This document shows positions 34,919 through 43,244 of a DNA stretch of 53,050 nucleotides, piece by piece. Position numbers and translations under genes: made by a program. The notes under the pieces are model-generated. The model saw only the letters and a list, made by a program, of their open reading frames with translations, was not told where the DNA came from and ran no database searches. The DNA is from Microcystis aeruginosa Ma_SC_T_19800800_S464 (GTDB lineage: Bacteria; Cyanobacteriota; Cyanobacteriia; Cyanobacteriales; Microcystaceae). The stretch's first letter is position 1. Each line of letters opens with the position of its first letter. The DNA is taken from the NCBI GenBank assembly GCA_007095785.1, contig SFBL01000186.1, forward strand, positions 1-53,050. The letters are read 5' to 3'.

Positions 34919-35054
34919 TGAGTAATTGCAGCACTTTTCTTGATTACACCGTACAGACAAAAAGCTAAAGGAGCCACTAATCAAGGCTTGCAGCCAAAAA
35001 AACTGCACGTTGAGATCCTGAGAAGTGCTGTCAACTAAATTTAGTAATTACTCA
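34919..35054 (+). promoter_or_regulatory. Nested inverted repeats between mdnA and mdnB
   Basis: Three perfect inverted repeats lie inside one another: TGAGTAATT/AATTACTCA (34919-34927 with 35046-35054), CAGCACTT/AAGTGCTG (34929-34936 with 35023-35030) and CTTGATTA/TAATCAAG (34939-34946 with 34978-34985). An RNA from this region would fold into a long branched hairpin. A role in lowering mdnBC expression relative to mdnA, or protecting the mdnA 3' end, is inference. Confidence 0.6.
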
Positions 35055-35184
35055 AGAAAAAAACAAATACTGCAATTAGTTAAGCAAAAGCAAGACTTTT
35101 TGCAGTATTTTATTGAGATTCCGATCAATAAAAATTAACCCAAAAGCCTTAAAATGTGTTAACCTACAGGAATTTCCCACTGAT

Positions 35185-36162
35185 ATGAAAGAATCGCCTA
35201 AAGTTGTTTTATTGTTGACCCATAGCGGCGATTTTTTCACCATTGACCGCGTGGCTGAGGCGATAGAAAAAAAAGGAGCCACACCTTTTCGCTTAGATAC
35301 TGATAAATTTCCCTTAGAGGTTCAATTAGCAGCCCAATTTAATGGTAAAAAAAGTTTTTATCAATTAACCTATAACCATCAATCTATTGATAGTGAACAG
35401 GTGCAATCTGTTTGGACAAGACGTATGTGGCAACCTGAAATAACAGCGGATTTAGATCCTCAGTTTCGGGAGGCTTGTGTGCGAGAATCCCAGACGACTT
35501 TGGCTGGTTTTTGGGATAGTTTAAGGTCAGCGCGTTGGTTAGATAATTTAGCTAAAATTGAGAGGGCTAAAAATAAGTTATTACAACTTCGTTTGGCCTC
35601 AGAAGTTGGCTTAATTATTCCCCCTACCTTAGTTACCAATAATCCTGATGCTGCCCGGGAGTTTTTTTCCCAGGTTCAGGGACGAATGGTGAGTAAATTG
35701 TTAACTGCGATCGCCCACAGCATGGAATCGCCGGAATTTTTTCTTTATACCAGTAGGGTGAAAGCAGAAGACCTTGAGGAAGCGGAATCTTTACGCTATT
35801 GTCCTATGGTTTTTCAAGCGGAAATTCCCAAACAATTAGAATTGAGAGTTGTCGTGGTTAATGGACAGACATTTGTGGGAGCTTTAGAATCTTCTCAGTA
35901 TAATCATTCAACCGTAGATTGGCGAAGACCTGGTATTGATCCAGGTGCTTGGCAACATCATACTTTACCCGATTCACTATTGCAGCAAGTTCAGATTTTT
36001 ATGGCTAATTTAGGGTTGAATTTTGGCGCATTTGATTTTATCTTAACTCCAGGGGGAGAATACGTTTTTTTAGAAGTTAATCCAGGTGGTGAGTGGGGAA
36101 TGTTAGAACGGGATTTAGATTTACCTATTTCTCAGGCGATCGCCGATTTTTTAGTATGCTAA
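35185..36162 (+). CDS. mdnB: Microviridin ATP-grasp ligase MdnB (lactam-forming)
   Basis: ATP-grasp enzyme that phosphorylates acidic side chains of MdnA and, acting after MdnC, closes the Lys-Glu omega-amide. 325 aa from ATG 35185 (MKESPKVVLLLTHSG); the frame extends upstream to a TTG at 35113 but the family length and start fit 35185, which has ACAGGA upstream. Marks: ATP-grasp region with KNKLLQLRLASEVGLIIPPT at about 130-148, MVSKLLTAIAHS, FQAEIPKQLELRVVVVNG and the metal-binding FLEVNPGGEWGML at about 295-307. It closely resembles the structurally studied Microcystis MdnB as I remember it. Reading frame intact. Separated from mdnA by a 277-base structured gap. Confidence 0.94.
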   Translation: MKESPKVVLLLTHSGDFFTIDRVAEAIEKKGATPFRLDTDKFPLEVQLAAQFNGKKSFYQLTYNHQSIDSEQVQSVWTRRMWQPEITADLDPQFREACVRESQTTLAGFWDSLRSARWLDNLAKIERAKNKLLQLRLASEVGLIIPPTLVTNNPDAAREFFSQVQGRMVSKLLTAIAHSMESPEFFLYTSRVKAEDLEEAESLRYCPMVFQAEIPKQLELRVVVVNGQTFVGALESSQYNHSTVDWRRPGIDPGAWQHHTLPDSLLQQVQIFMANLGLNFGAFDFILTPGGEYVFLEVNPGGEWGMLERDLDLPISQAIADFLVC

Positions 36163-36267
36163 AAATCAAACCAAAACCTAATCAGGATTTTGAGGATTTT
36201 AGGATTATCAAGATTCTCAATCCAAAATCTAATCAGGATTCTCAATCCAAAATCATCAAGGAGATTT

Positions 36268-37242
36268 ATGACCGTTTTACTTGTTACTTTTAGCCACGAT
36301 AATGAAAGTATTCCTCTGGTAATCAAAGCCATAGAAACGATGGGTAAAAAAGCCTTCCGTTTTGATACTGATCGCTTCCCTACAGAGGTGAAAGTTGATC
36401 TTTACTCAGGCGGTCAAAAAGGCGGAATTATTACCGATGGAGAACAAAAATTAGAGCTAAAAGAAGTTTCTTCTGTTTGGTATCGACGCATGAGATACGG
36501 ACTAAAATTACCCGATGGGATGGATAGTCAATTTCGCGAAGCTTCTCTTAAGGAATGTCGGTTAAGTATTCGAGGAATGATTGCTAGTTTATCTGGCTTT
36601 CATCTTGACCCAATTGCTAAGGTAGATCATGCCAATCATAAACAATTGCAGTTACAAGTGGCGCAACAATTAGGTTTATTAATTCCGGGGACTTTAACTT
36701 CTAATAATCCTGAAGCTGTCAAGCAATTTGCTCAGGAGTTTGAAGCAACAGGAATTGTGACTAAAATGCTTTCTCAATTTGCTATTTATGGAGACAAGCA
36801 AGAGGAAATGGTTGTTTTTACCAGTCCTGTTACTAAGGAAGACCTAGATAATTTGGAAGGTTTGCAATTTTGTCCAATGACTTTTCAGGAAAACATTCCT
36901 AAAGCTTTGGAATTACGCATCACTATCGTCGGTGAACAAATATTTACGGCGGCGATTAATTCCCAACAATTAGACGGCGCTATCTACGATTGGCGAAAAG
37001 AGGGAAGAGCGCTCCATCAACAATGGCAACCCTACGATTTACCGAAAAATATTGAAAAGCAACTACTAGAATTAGTGAAATATTTCGGTCTTAATTATGG
37101 CGCAATTGATATGATTGTCACACCAGATGAACGTTATATCTTTTTAGAAATTAATCCCGTTGGTGAGTTTTTCTGGCTAGAACTTTATCCTCCTTATTTT
37201 CCTATCTCCCAGGCAATCGCTGAAATCCTCGTCAACTCATAA
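36268..37242 (+). CDS. mdnC: Microviridin ATP-grasp ligase MdnC (lactone-forming)
   Basis: ATP-grasp enzyme that makes the two omega-ester rings of microviridin. 324 aa from ATG 36268, with AAGGAG ten bases upstream; the longer frame from 36190 is spurious. Assignment as MdnC rather than MdnB rests on Glu191, Asp192 and Asn195 in TKEDLDNLEG, the residues known to grip Arg17 of the MdnA leader. ATP-grasp marks: HKQLQLQVAQQLGLLIPGTL, FQENIPKALELRITIVGEQ, YDWRKEGR and FLEINPVGEFFWLE. The gap to mdnB contains a short direct repeat (CAATCCAAAATC and AATCAGGATT twice). No mdnD or mdnE follows; the next 400 bases hold only a MITE. Confidence 0.94.
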   Translation: MTVLLVTFSHDNESIPLVIKAIETMGKKAFRFDTDRFPTEVKVDLYSGGQKGGIITDGEQKLELKEVSSVWYRRMRYGLKLPDGMDSQFREASLKECRLSIRGMIASLSGFHLDPIAKVDHANHKQLQLQVAQQLGLLIPGTLTSNNPEAVKQFAQEFEATGIVTKMLSQFAIYGDKQEEMVVFTSPVTKEDLDNLEGLQFCPMTFQENIPKALELRITIVGEQIFTAAINSQQLDGAIYDWRKEGRALHQQWQPYDLPKNIEKQLLELVKYFGLNYGAIDMIVTPDERYIFLEINPVGEFFWLELYPPYFPISQAIAEILVNS

Positions 37243-37504
37243 ACCAACTAATACAGAGTCAGAGTATCTTATCGCAATTATCCTATCTGGTGAGGGACAG
37301 AAGTTATCGCTTTTCAATTAGGAATGGGGAGCGGAGAACAGGGAAGAAAACTGGCGTACCTGATGACTCTGAATACCGCTATAAGTGTCACCGATGGGAG
37401 TGCGGGTGAGGTGAGGATTTGACTTGAGTAAGACGGCAATATATGTTACTATCACAGGGTAATCGCAGCTATATTGAAAAAGCTGCTACTCAAAACTAGG
37501 AATG

Positions 37505-37616
37505 ATACTAAATCCATTTTTAATAGTAAGATTAACTCCCAAGTTATGGATTGTTTCTCCCTTCTCCCCGCTTCTTGCTCCCCGCTCCCCTATACCTTCT
37601 AAACAGGATTTAGTAT
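37505..37616 (-). mobile_element. Miniature inverted-repeat element, copy 2 (112 bp)
   Basis: Ends ATACTAAATCC (37505-37515) and GGATTTAGTAT (37606-37616) are perfect 11-bp inverted repeats. Its reverse complement aligns along its length with 17767-17880. The rest of the 37243-37640 gap shows no gene and no trace of mdnD or mdnE. Confidence 0.8.
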
Positions 37617-37640
37617 GACATGGCAATTCTACAAAACCGC

Positions 37641-37922
37641 TTAATTTGATAGTTTTTTACTATCCCCCGATGCTGCCGCTTCTAGGCTGGTAATTGCGGT
37701 TTCTGCCGTTAAAATATTGGGAATATCACTTAAACTAGCAGTTTGATCAACCGGTTCATTTCTAGCAAATAAATTGCTCATATCTTGAGAATAATTAGAA
37801 GCGATCGATAATAAAGCTCCCGCAAAAATATAGAGAGGTAAAGGCAAAATAAACCCTTTCGCCCACTGATAAAATTCTACCAGCAAAAATAACAAAACAC
37901 AACCCACAACCCAAACTTTCAT
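37641..37922 (-). CDS. Small membrane protein, conserved hypothetical
   Basis: 93 aa. Two hydrophobic segments in the first 45 residues (VWVVGCVLLFLLVEFYQWAK and FILPLPLYIFAGALLSIASN) suggest a hairpin in the membrane, with a hydrophilic C-terminal tail of about 45 residues rich in Ser, Ala and Asp. I recognise no named family; cyanobacterial proteins of this shape occur next to clpC as I recall, but that is weak. Same strand as clpC but upstream of nothing else; 77 bases separate it from the clpC stop, so it lies downstream of clpC and may be read from the same transcript. Confidence 0.55.
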   Translation of the reverse strand: MKVWVVGCVLLFLLVEFYQWAKGFILPLPLYIFAGALLSIASNYSQDMSNLFARNEPVDQTASLSDIPNILTAETAITSLEAAASGDSKKLSN

Positions 37923-37999
37923 CGCACTCTTTCCCCCTATTTTTACGAGAAAAGGTGAGCAAAAAGCCCACCTTTCATTTAACTAATTCCAGTGAGAAT

Positions 38000-40465
38000 T
38001 TATTCAATCACGGGAGCGATTAACTCACGTCTTTCACCGGAAATAACTTTCACCTTACCTTCCTCATCGATATCGACCATGGCCGTATCACCATCACCCA
38101 CGCGTCCTGAGAGAATTTCCTCAGCCAGAACATCTTCCAACAGACGCATAATCGCACGACGTAAGGGACGAGCGCCGTAGGCCGGATTATAACCCTCCTC
38201 GATCAAGCGTTCTTTAAACTTATCAGTAACAGACAAAGTAATATTTTGTTCTGTCAGACGTTTAAACACATCCTTGAGCAGGATTTCGGCGATTTCCTTG
38301 ACTTCTTCCTTATTGAGTTGACGGAAGACGATAATCTCATCGAGACGGTTGAGGAATTCCGGACGGAAATATTGTTTTAATTCCTCATTAACCAGCGATC
38401 GAATGCGATTATACTGGGCTTCGGCTTGATTATCAGCAAACTCGAAACCTAAACCACCGCCACCCTTCTCGATCACTTTAGAACCGATGTTCGAGGTCAT
38501 GATCAACAGGGTATTTTTAAAGTCCACCGTGCGACCTTTAGCATCGGTCAAACGTCCATCTTCAAGGATTTGCAGAAGCATATTGAAGACATCGGGGTGA
38601 GCTTTTTCGATTTCGTCGAATAGGACCACCGTGTAGGGACGACGACGCACCGCTTCCGTTAATTGTCCCCCTTCGTTGTAACCAACGTAACCCGGAGGCG
38701 AACCGATTAACTTAGAAACCGTGTGCCGTTCCATGTATTCCGACATATCGAGACGGATCATCGCATCTTCCGAACCGAAGAAATAAGCGGCCAAAGCCTT
38801 AGTTAACTCGGTTTTACCTACCCCCGTCGGACCGGAGAAGATAAAGGAAGCAATGGGACGGTTGGGATTTTTCAGACCGACGCGAGCGCGACGAATGGCA
38901 CGAGACACCGCTTTAACTGCGTCCTCTTGACCGATGAGACGCTGATGCAGGGTATCTTCCATGTGCAGCAGTTTCTCGGATTCGGTTTCGGTCAGTTTAT
39001 TGACGGGAACCCCAGTCCAAGAAGCGACGATGTGAGCGATTTCCTCCGCGTCAACAAAGGGTTCGTCGTTGCCATCTTCGCCTTTTTTGGTGGAAGCGAG
39101 ATTCCGGATCTGGGTTTTGATTTCCATTTCCCGATCGCGCAATTCCCCGGCTTTCTCGAAGTCTTGACCGCGCACCGCGTCATCTTTTTGTTTGAGAATT
39201 TGCCGCAGTTCCTTGTCTAATTCCTTGGCTGCCGGTGGCAATTGGGAATTAATCAAGCGCACTCTCGAACCAGCTTCATCGATTAAATCGATCGCCTTGT
39301 CCGGTAAGAAGCGATCGCTAATGTAGCGATCGGACAATTTCGCCGCCGCTTCCAAGGCCTCATCTAAGATTTTTAATTTGTGGTGCTGTTCGTAGCGTTC
39401 CCGGAGACCGTAGAGAATTTCGATCGTTTCTTCTACGGAGGGTTCACCGACCATAACCGGTTGAAAACGTCTTTCTAGAGCCGCATCCCGTTCGATATGT
39501 TTGCGATACTCATCCAAGGTCGTCGCCCCGATACATTGCAGTTCTCCCCGGGCCAAAGCTGGTTTGAGAATATTGGCCGCATCGATCGCCCCTTCGGCTG
39601 CCCCAGCACCGATGAGAGTGTGAACTTCATCGATCACAAGGATGACGTTACCCGCTTGGCGAATTTCGTCCATGATTTTTTTGAGGCGTTCCTCAAATTC
39701 GCCGCGATACTTGGTTCCCGCCACTAACAAGCCGATATCGAGGGTGACAACCCGTTTTTCTTCGAGAATGTCGGGAATATCCTTATTAGCGATGCGTTGG
39801 GCCAATCCTTCTGCGATCGCTGTTTTACCGACCCCCGGTTCCCCAATCAGGACTGGGTTATTTTTGGTACGACGACCGAGAATTTGGATGACGCGCTCGA
39901 TTTCCTTTTGTCGGCCGACCACGGGATCGAGTTTACCCTCGCTGGCCATTTGGGTTAGATTGGAACCAAATTCGTCAAGAGTGGGGGTTTTAGTGCGACC
40001 TTGGGAAGATGAACCGGCGGCCACTTCGGCGGTTTCCCCTAACATTCTGATCACTTGGGTGCGAACTTTCGAGAGATCCACGCCGAGATTTTCCAGAACC
40101 CTAGCGGCCACACCTTCCCCTTCGCGAATTAGTCCTAAAAGGAGGTGTTCTGTGCCAATATAGTTATGGCCCAGTTGACGGGCCTCTTCGAGGGAGAGTT
40201 CTAAAACTCGTTTGGCTCTGGGGGTGAAGGGAATTTCCACGGCTACGAATCCGGAACCGCGACCGATTATTTTCTCCACCTCCACGCGCGCATCTTTGAG
40301 ATTGACACCCATGGACTTGAGGACTTTGGCGGCAACTCCCGTTCCCTCTCCAATTAGTCCTAGTAAAATCTGCTCTGTTCCCACGAAGTTATGGCCAAGG
40401 CGGCGAGCTTCTTCTTGGGCGAGCATGATTACTTTAATGGCTTTTTCCGTAAATCTTTCAAACAT
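38000..40465 (-). CDS. clpC: ATP-dependent Clp protease ATP-binding subunit ClpC
   Basis: HSP100 unfoldase that feeds substrates to ClpP/ClpR in the cytosol; essential in cyanobacteria. 821 aa, full length. Double Clp N-domain (1-150), first AAA module with [14 protein letters not shown] near 207-220 and [15 protein letters not shown], a UVR-containing middle domain ([16 protein letters not shown]) typical of ClpC rather than ClpB, and the second AAA module with [14 protein letters not shown] and [20 protein letters not shown]. The C-terminal [19 protein letters not shown] is intact. Start ATG 40465. Confidence 0.97.
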   Translation of the reverse strand: MFERFTEKAIKVIMLAQEEARRLGHNFVGTEQILLGLIGEGTGVAAKVLKSMGVNLKDARVEVEKIIGRGSGFVAVEIPFTPRAKRVLELSLEEARQLGHNYIGTEHLLLGLIREGEGVAARVLENLGVDLSKVRTQVIRMLGETAEVAAGSSSQGRTKTPTLDEFGSNLTQMASEGKLDPVVGRQKEIERVIQILGRRTKNNPVLIGEPGVGKTAIAEGLAQRIANKDIPDILEEKRVVTLDIGLLVAGTKYRGEFEERLKKIMDEIRQAGNVILVIDEVHTLIGAGAAEGAIDAANILKPALARGELQCIGATTLDEYRKHIERDAALERRFQPVMVGEPSVEETIEILYGLRERYEQHHKLKILDEALEAAAKLSDRYISDRFLPDKAIDLIDEAGSRVRLINSQLPPAAKELDKELRQILKQKDDAVRGQDFEKAGELRDREMEIKTQIRNLASTKKGEDGNDEPFVDAEEIAHIVASWTGVPVNKLTETESEKLLHMEDTLHQRLIGQEDAVKAVSRAIRRARVGLKNPNRPIASFIFSGPTGVGKTELTKALAAYFFGSEDAMIRLDMSEYMERHTVSKLIGSPPGYVGYNEGGQLTEAVRRRPYTVVLFDEIEKAHPDVFNMLLQILEDGRLTDAKGRTVDFKNTLLIMTSNIGSKVIEKGGGGLGFEFADNQAEAQYNRIRSLVNEELKQYFRPEFLNRLDEIIVFRQLNKEEVKEIAEILLKDVFKRLTEQNITLSVTDKFKERLIEEGYNPAYGARPLRRAIMRLLEDVLAEEILSGRVGDGDTAMVDIDEEGKVKVISGERRELIAPVIE

Positions 40466-40969
40466 AGCCTATCCATCACCTACACAAGCGACCCTAGATA
40501 TGCTGATTTTAGCACGCCTTTTTGGTTTAGCTGTTTTTCAGTGATCAGTTATTGGCGAGCGGCTATTAGTTATAGCGTTGAAGATTTTTCCGGAGTCAGT
40601 CGGTCTTAGCTGACTTGCGGAGATGCCCGGAATCTGGCAGATTGTGGTTTTAGCCCTCTCGAAACCTGCCGATAAGTTGTTCACCCTTGCCTAATCCCCT
40701 AGGGTCGTGGTCATCCCCATCTCTCGATCGCTCGACTATTGAGCGCCCATTTTCAGGTCAAAACTCGAAGTATAAGCAGATTAAATATTACTACCTATTG
40801 ACAAATTAGTATATATGTTGTACTAGGACGGGTGATATACAGAAAGTTGACCCATATCTTTGCTCTGGACAGTGTTGTGCAGAAAGTTTTCGTATAATGT
40901 GTAGTTAGACCTAATATCAACCAGCGAAATCTTAATGCTAGGCTTGGTAATACCATAGAGAAGCTATTC
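40466..40969. other. Gene-free interval upstream of clpC
   Basis: About 500 bases. It should contain the clpC promoter (minus strand) and that of the lipoprotein gene (plus strand); a TATAAT at 40893-40898 could be the latter's -10, without a well-spaced -35. I see no repeat, RNA gene or small frame I would defend. Confidence 0.4.
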
Positions 40970-41374
40970 ATGAAGTTTAGACTTTTAACGTTTGTTTCTT
41001 TAATTCTTTTGACTGGATGTGGTAACTCTACCCCTGACGTTGTAGAGCAGTCATCTCCTTCAGTTCCCATATCTTCTAGCCAAGCATTACCAGCTATTAA
41101 AATCAGCGACATTGCAGGAAATACACCTGATGTAGTTGCGAAAGTTCTTGGTTCACCGACCTCAACAGAAACAGTAAATCCAAGTCGTACCCCTTGCCCA
41201 TGTGAAAAACGGATTTATAAAAATGGCGAAATTGAAATCGTATTTATGGAGGGGAAAGCCGATTGGATAACTGTCAATCTTCCTCCTTCCCAAGTTGATA
41301 CTTCCGGTTCCTATTCGTCAGTTCAGCAGTTTGATAACCCTACTTATACCTATATCAAAGTCAAAACAAACTGA
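40970..41374 (+). CDS. Small lipoprotein of unknown function
   Basis: 134 aa. MKFRLLTFVSLILLTGCGNS is a textbook lipoprotein signal with lipobox LLTGC, Cys17. The mature part has a low-complexity Ser/Pro linker, then a domain of about 90 residues (ISDIAGNTPDVVAKVLGSPT, TPCPCEKRIYKNGEIEIVFM) that looks like the small beta-rich fold of SmpA/OmlA-type proteins, where a VxxxLGxPT segment is common; this is suggestive only. It ends QFDNPTYTYIKVKTN. First gene of the small accessory pocket at 41-43 kb. Confidence 0.65.
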   Translation: MKFRLLTFVSLILLTGCGNSTPDVVEQSSPSVPISSSQALPAIKISDIAGNTPDVVAKVLGSPTSTETVNPSRTPCPCEKRIYKNGEIEIVFMEGKADWITVNLPPSQVDTSGSYSSVQQFDNPTYTYIKVKTN

Positions 41375-41422
41375 TGAATTTAAATGTAGTGTTTTCTTTT
41401 TTATGAATAGTAAGGTAAGTTT

Positions 41423-41782
41423 ATGCGAAGAAATATAGACTTGATTCGCTTAATACTCCTCGATCTTGAAAAAGAGATAGAGGTTGATTTGTCGTCTTAT
41501 TCAGGTAATGAGGCCAATTATCACAAAGCCTTATTAATTGAAGCAGGTTTATTACACGGAAATGTCCATTATCCAAGCACTCATAAAACAGATATTCCAG
41601 ATTTAGTGATTATTAATCGTATTACATGGGAAGGGCATGAATTCTTAGATAAAGCACGGAGTGATACTGTATGGAATAAAGCAAAATCATTGGTAAAAGA
41701 GAAAGGGCTATCATTATCTATGGATATCGTTAAGATTTCATTAGGAGAAGCCGTGAAAATTTTGTTTCATTCATTTGTCTAA
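41423..41782 (+). CDS. DUF2513 family protein
   Basis: 119 aa. MRRNIDLIRLILLDLEKEIE at the start, LIEAGLLHGNVHY and ITWEGHEFLDKARSDTVWNK are the recognisable DUF2513 blocks. The family is common in phages and genomic islands; the fold resembles a winged helix but no function is known. The stop codon lies inside CTAACAAGCGCTTGCACGC (41779-41797), which looks like the left half of an integron attC site, suggesting that this gene is a cassette. Confidence 0.78.
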   Translation: MRRNIDLIRLILLDLEKEIEVDLSSYSGNEANYHKALLIEAGLLHGNVHYPSTHKTDIPDLVIINRITWEGHEFLDKARSDTVWNKAKSLVKEKGLSLSMDIVKISLGEAVKILFHSFV

Positions 41783-41836
41783 CAAGCGCTTGCACGCGGA
41801 ACGGCGGCATACGCTACTATTTGTGTAGGAATCTTG

Positions 41837-41926
41837 TAGGGTGCGTTCCCTAGGGCAACTTCTACCGCTTAAGCGATCGATTTTGGGGAACGCACCATGC
41901 ACATTGATTGAAACTGTGAGTCTAAG
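41837..41926 (+). repeat. GGTGCGTTCCCT hairpin repeat, copy 1 (about 90 bp)
   Basis: Begins GTAGGGTGCGTTCCCTAGGG and ends GATTGAAACTGTGAGTCTAAG. The stem is GGTGCGTTCCC with GGGGAACGCACC around a CGATCGATTTT-containing loop. About 90% identical to 42893-42983, in the same orientation, about 1.06 kb apart. Confidence 0.85.
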
Positions 41927-42001
41927 TGCGATGCCGAAGGCACTGCGTAGCAGAGCGCATCGCTTCCTAGCGACAGTTTTGCACAGATTGGGATAAAATA
42001 C

Positions 42002-42127
42002 CTGACAGGGGGACAAGCGAGCTAGAAAACTTGCCAACAAAGGCTTCTGGCTTCTCTCGCTAGAAATAGATCTAGCGATTCTAGGCAAAAAGCTAACGAA
42101 AGAATTAGGGATAGGAGCCCCTGTCAG
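42002..42127. mobile_element. 126-bp MITE-like element with 9-bp target-site duplication
   Basis: Terminal inverted repeats CTGACAGGGG (42002-42011) and CCCCTGTCAG (42118-42127) are perfect. ATAAAATAC flanks both ends (41993-42001 and 42128-42136), a perfect 9-bp direct repeat. A 9-bp duplication and ends starting CTGAC fit mobilisation by an IS4/Tn5-type transposase; one such gene enters the window at 52761, but its ends were not matched to this element. Confidence 0.85.
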
Positions 42128-42158
42128 ATAAAATACAGATCTAACTAGCGCATTTCAA

Positions 42159-42632
42159 ATGAGCGAAACTGTTTACATTGAAACTAGCGTGGTTGGTTAC
42201 TTAACGGCCAGACTCAGCAATAACTTGATCCTCATGGCAAACTTGGGGATTACCCAAGAGTGGTGGGACACACGCCGAGAGCAATTTACGCTTTATATCT
42301 CCCAAGTGGTTTTGGACGAAGTTGCGCGGGGAGATGTAGAGATGGCAAACAGGCGACTTGAGATTCTACGTGATTTTCCATTACTGGAAGTCAACGAAGA
42401 TGTTCAAAGTCTGGCAGCCCAGTTTCTCACCAAAAGTAATCTTCCCCCTAAAGCCTCTGATGATGCGCTTCATATTGCAGTTGCTACATTTTACGGAATT
42501 GACTATCTTTTAACTTGGAACTGTAAGCATATTGCCAATGCTCAAATACAAAAGAAACTAGCACAAATAAGTATAGAAGCGGGATATGATCTGCCAACGA
42601 TTTGTACACCTAATGAACTAATGGGAGATTAA
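42159..42632 (+). CDS. PIN-domain toxin, VapC-like
   Basis: 157-aa PIN-domain ribonuclease of the type II toxin class. Acidic metal ligands: Glu8 in VYIETSVVGYL (usually Asp), Glu in VVLDEVARGD near 54, Asp-Asp in ASDDALHIAVA near 107, and the last site in LLTWNCKHIANA. These toxins cut RNA and are held by a partner antitoxin. A small frame starts two bases after its stop and probably encodes the antitoxin, so the order is toxin first. The gene starts just 22 bases after the right target duplication of the 126-bp element, so that insertion lies in its promoter region. Confidence 0.82.
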   Translation: MSETVYIETSVVGYLTARLSNNLILMANLGITQEWWDTRREQFTLYISQVVLDEVARGDVEMANRRLEILRDFPLLEVNEDVQSLAAQFLTKSNLPPKASDDALHIAVATFYGIDYLLTWNCKHIANAQIQKKLAQISIEAGYDLPTICTPNELMGD

Positions 42633-42634
42633 TT

Positions 42635-42826
42635 ATGTGGAAAGATGAAGTTCTAGAAGAAATTTACAGAATACGTGAAGAACACGCAAAGTCCTTTAAC
42701 TATGATTTGCAAGCAATTTGCAATGATCTTCGTAAAAAACAATCCACTAGCAGCAGACAAATTATTTCGACTCCGCTCAAACCTCGCAGTCAACCGCATA
42801 ACAAATCGTTGCATCCGACCGCCTAG
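42635..42826 (+). CDS. Putative antitoxin of the PIN toxin, C-terminus altered by a repeat
   Basis: 63 aa, starting two bases after the toxin stop (spacing TTAATT-ATG), so translationally coupled. MWKDEVLEEIYRIREEHAKS then FNYDLQAICNDLRKKQ is a helical, charged segment like the short antitoxin-type proteins found beside PIN toxins in Microcystis. The end KPRSQPHNKSLHPTA is encoded by the attC-like repeat that begins at 42798; LHPTA tails are a well-known signature of genes running into such repeats. The native C-terminus may thus be shorter or lost. Confidence 0.6.
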   Translation: MWKDEVLEEIYRIREEHAKSFNYDLQAICNDLRKKQSTSSRQIISTPLKPRSQPHNKSLHPTA

Positions 42827-42876
42827 AGATTATCTGATAGAAGTTGAAGATTGTGGCGGCTGAACTCAGCCGTTAG
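42798..42876 (+). other. attC-like recombination site (candidate)
   Basis: ATAACAAATCGTTGCATCCG at the left and AGCCGTTAGA at the right resemble the R'' (AAC) and R' (GTT) boxes of integron attC sites. CCGCC (42821-42825) and GGCGG (42854-42858) pair between them, giving the expected imperfect palindrome of about 80 bases. No integron integrase is in the window. Confidence 0.35.
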
Positions 42877-42892
42877 AGCGATCGCCATTGCC

Positions 42893-42983
42893 GTAGGGTG
42901 CGTTCCCTAATGCAACTTCTAGCGCTCCAGCGATCGATTTTAGGGAACGCACCATGCACATTGATTGAAGCTGTGAGTCTAAG
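42893..42983 (+). repeat. GGTGCGTTCCCT hairpin repeat, copy 2
   Basis: GGTGCGTTCCCTA (42897-42909) and TAGGGAACGCACC (42941-42953) form a perfect 13-bp stem. Right of it (42984-43110) lies another palindrome-rich stretch, TTGGGTTGGGCGAAAC against GCGAAACCCAACC, a common-looking Microcystis intergenic motif. No gene in 42827-43244. Confidence 0.85.
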
Positions 42984-43244
42984 CCTCGTGGGTTGGGTTG
43001 GGCGAAACAAGACTGGGGCGAAAATAGCTCAATTCGCTGGAAAAAGCGAAACCCAACCACCCCAAAGGTTACTCTTTGTTGGGTTGCCTTGGATCAACCC
43101 AAGCTAGAATAATTGCTGCTCTATATGAATCAATCAAATTAGTCCCCCCAGAGAACCCCCTTGGTCTACATAGCACACTTTTCTTTTTTTGTCAAATTTT
43201 ATGTTAAGAAAAATGTAACTAATGGATAGGGGGACTGTCAAAGA

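Larger units (their letters stand above)
41783..42158. other. Gene-free interval made of repeats and a short transposon-like element
   Basis: From left to right: an attC-like left half (41779-41810), hairpin repeat copy 1 (41837-41926), a GCGATGCC...GGCACTGCGTAG stretch, and a 126-bp element with target duplication (42002-42127). No coding sequence is supported. Confidence 0.6.

Noticed and set aside
39642-40163. 173-codon plus-strand frame
   Set aside because: It is antisense within clpC, which has complete conserved domains.
40795-41112. 105-codon minus-strand frame
   Set aside because: It is antisense to the start of a lipoprotein gene with a clear signal peptide and has no recognisable content.
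41771-42088. 105-codon minus-strand frame in the repeat interval
   Set aside because: It crosses a hairpin repeat and a transposon-like element boundary and has no family resemblance.
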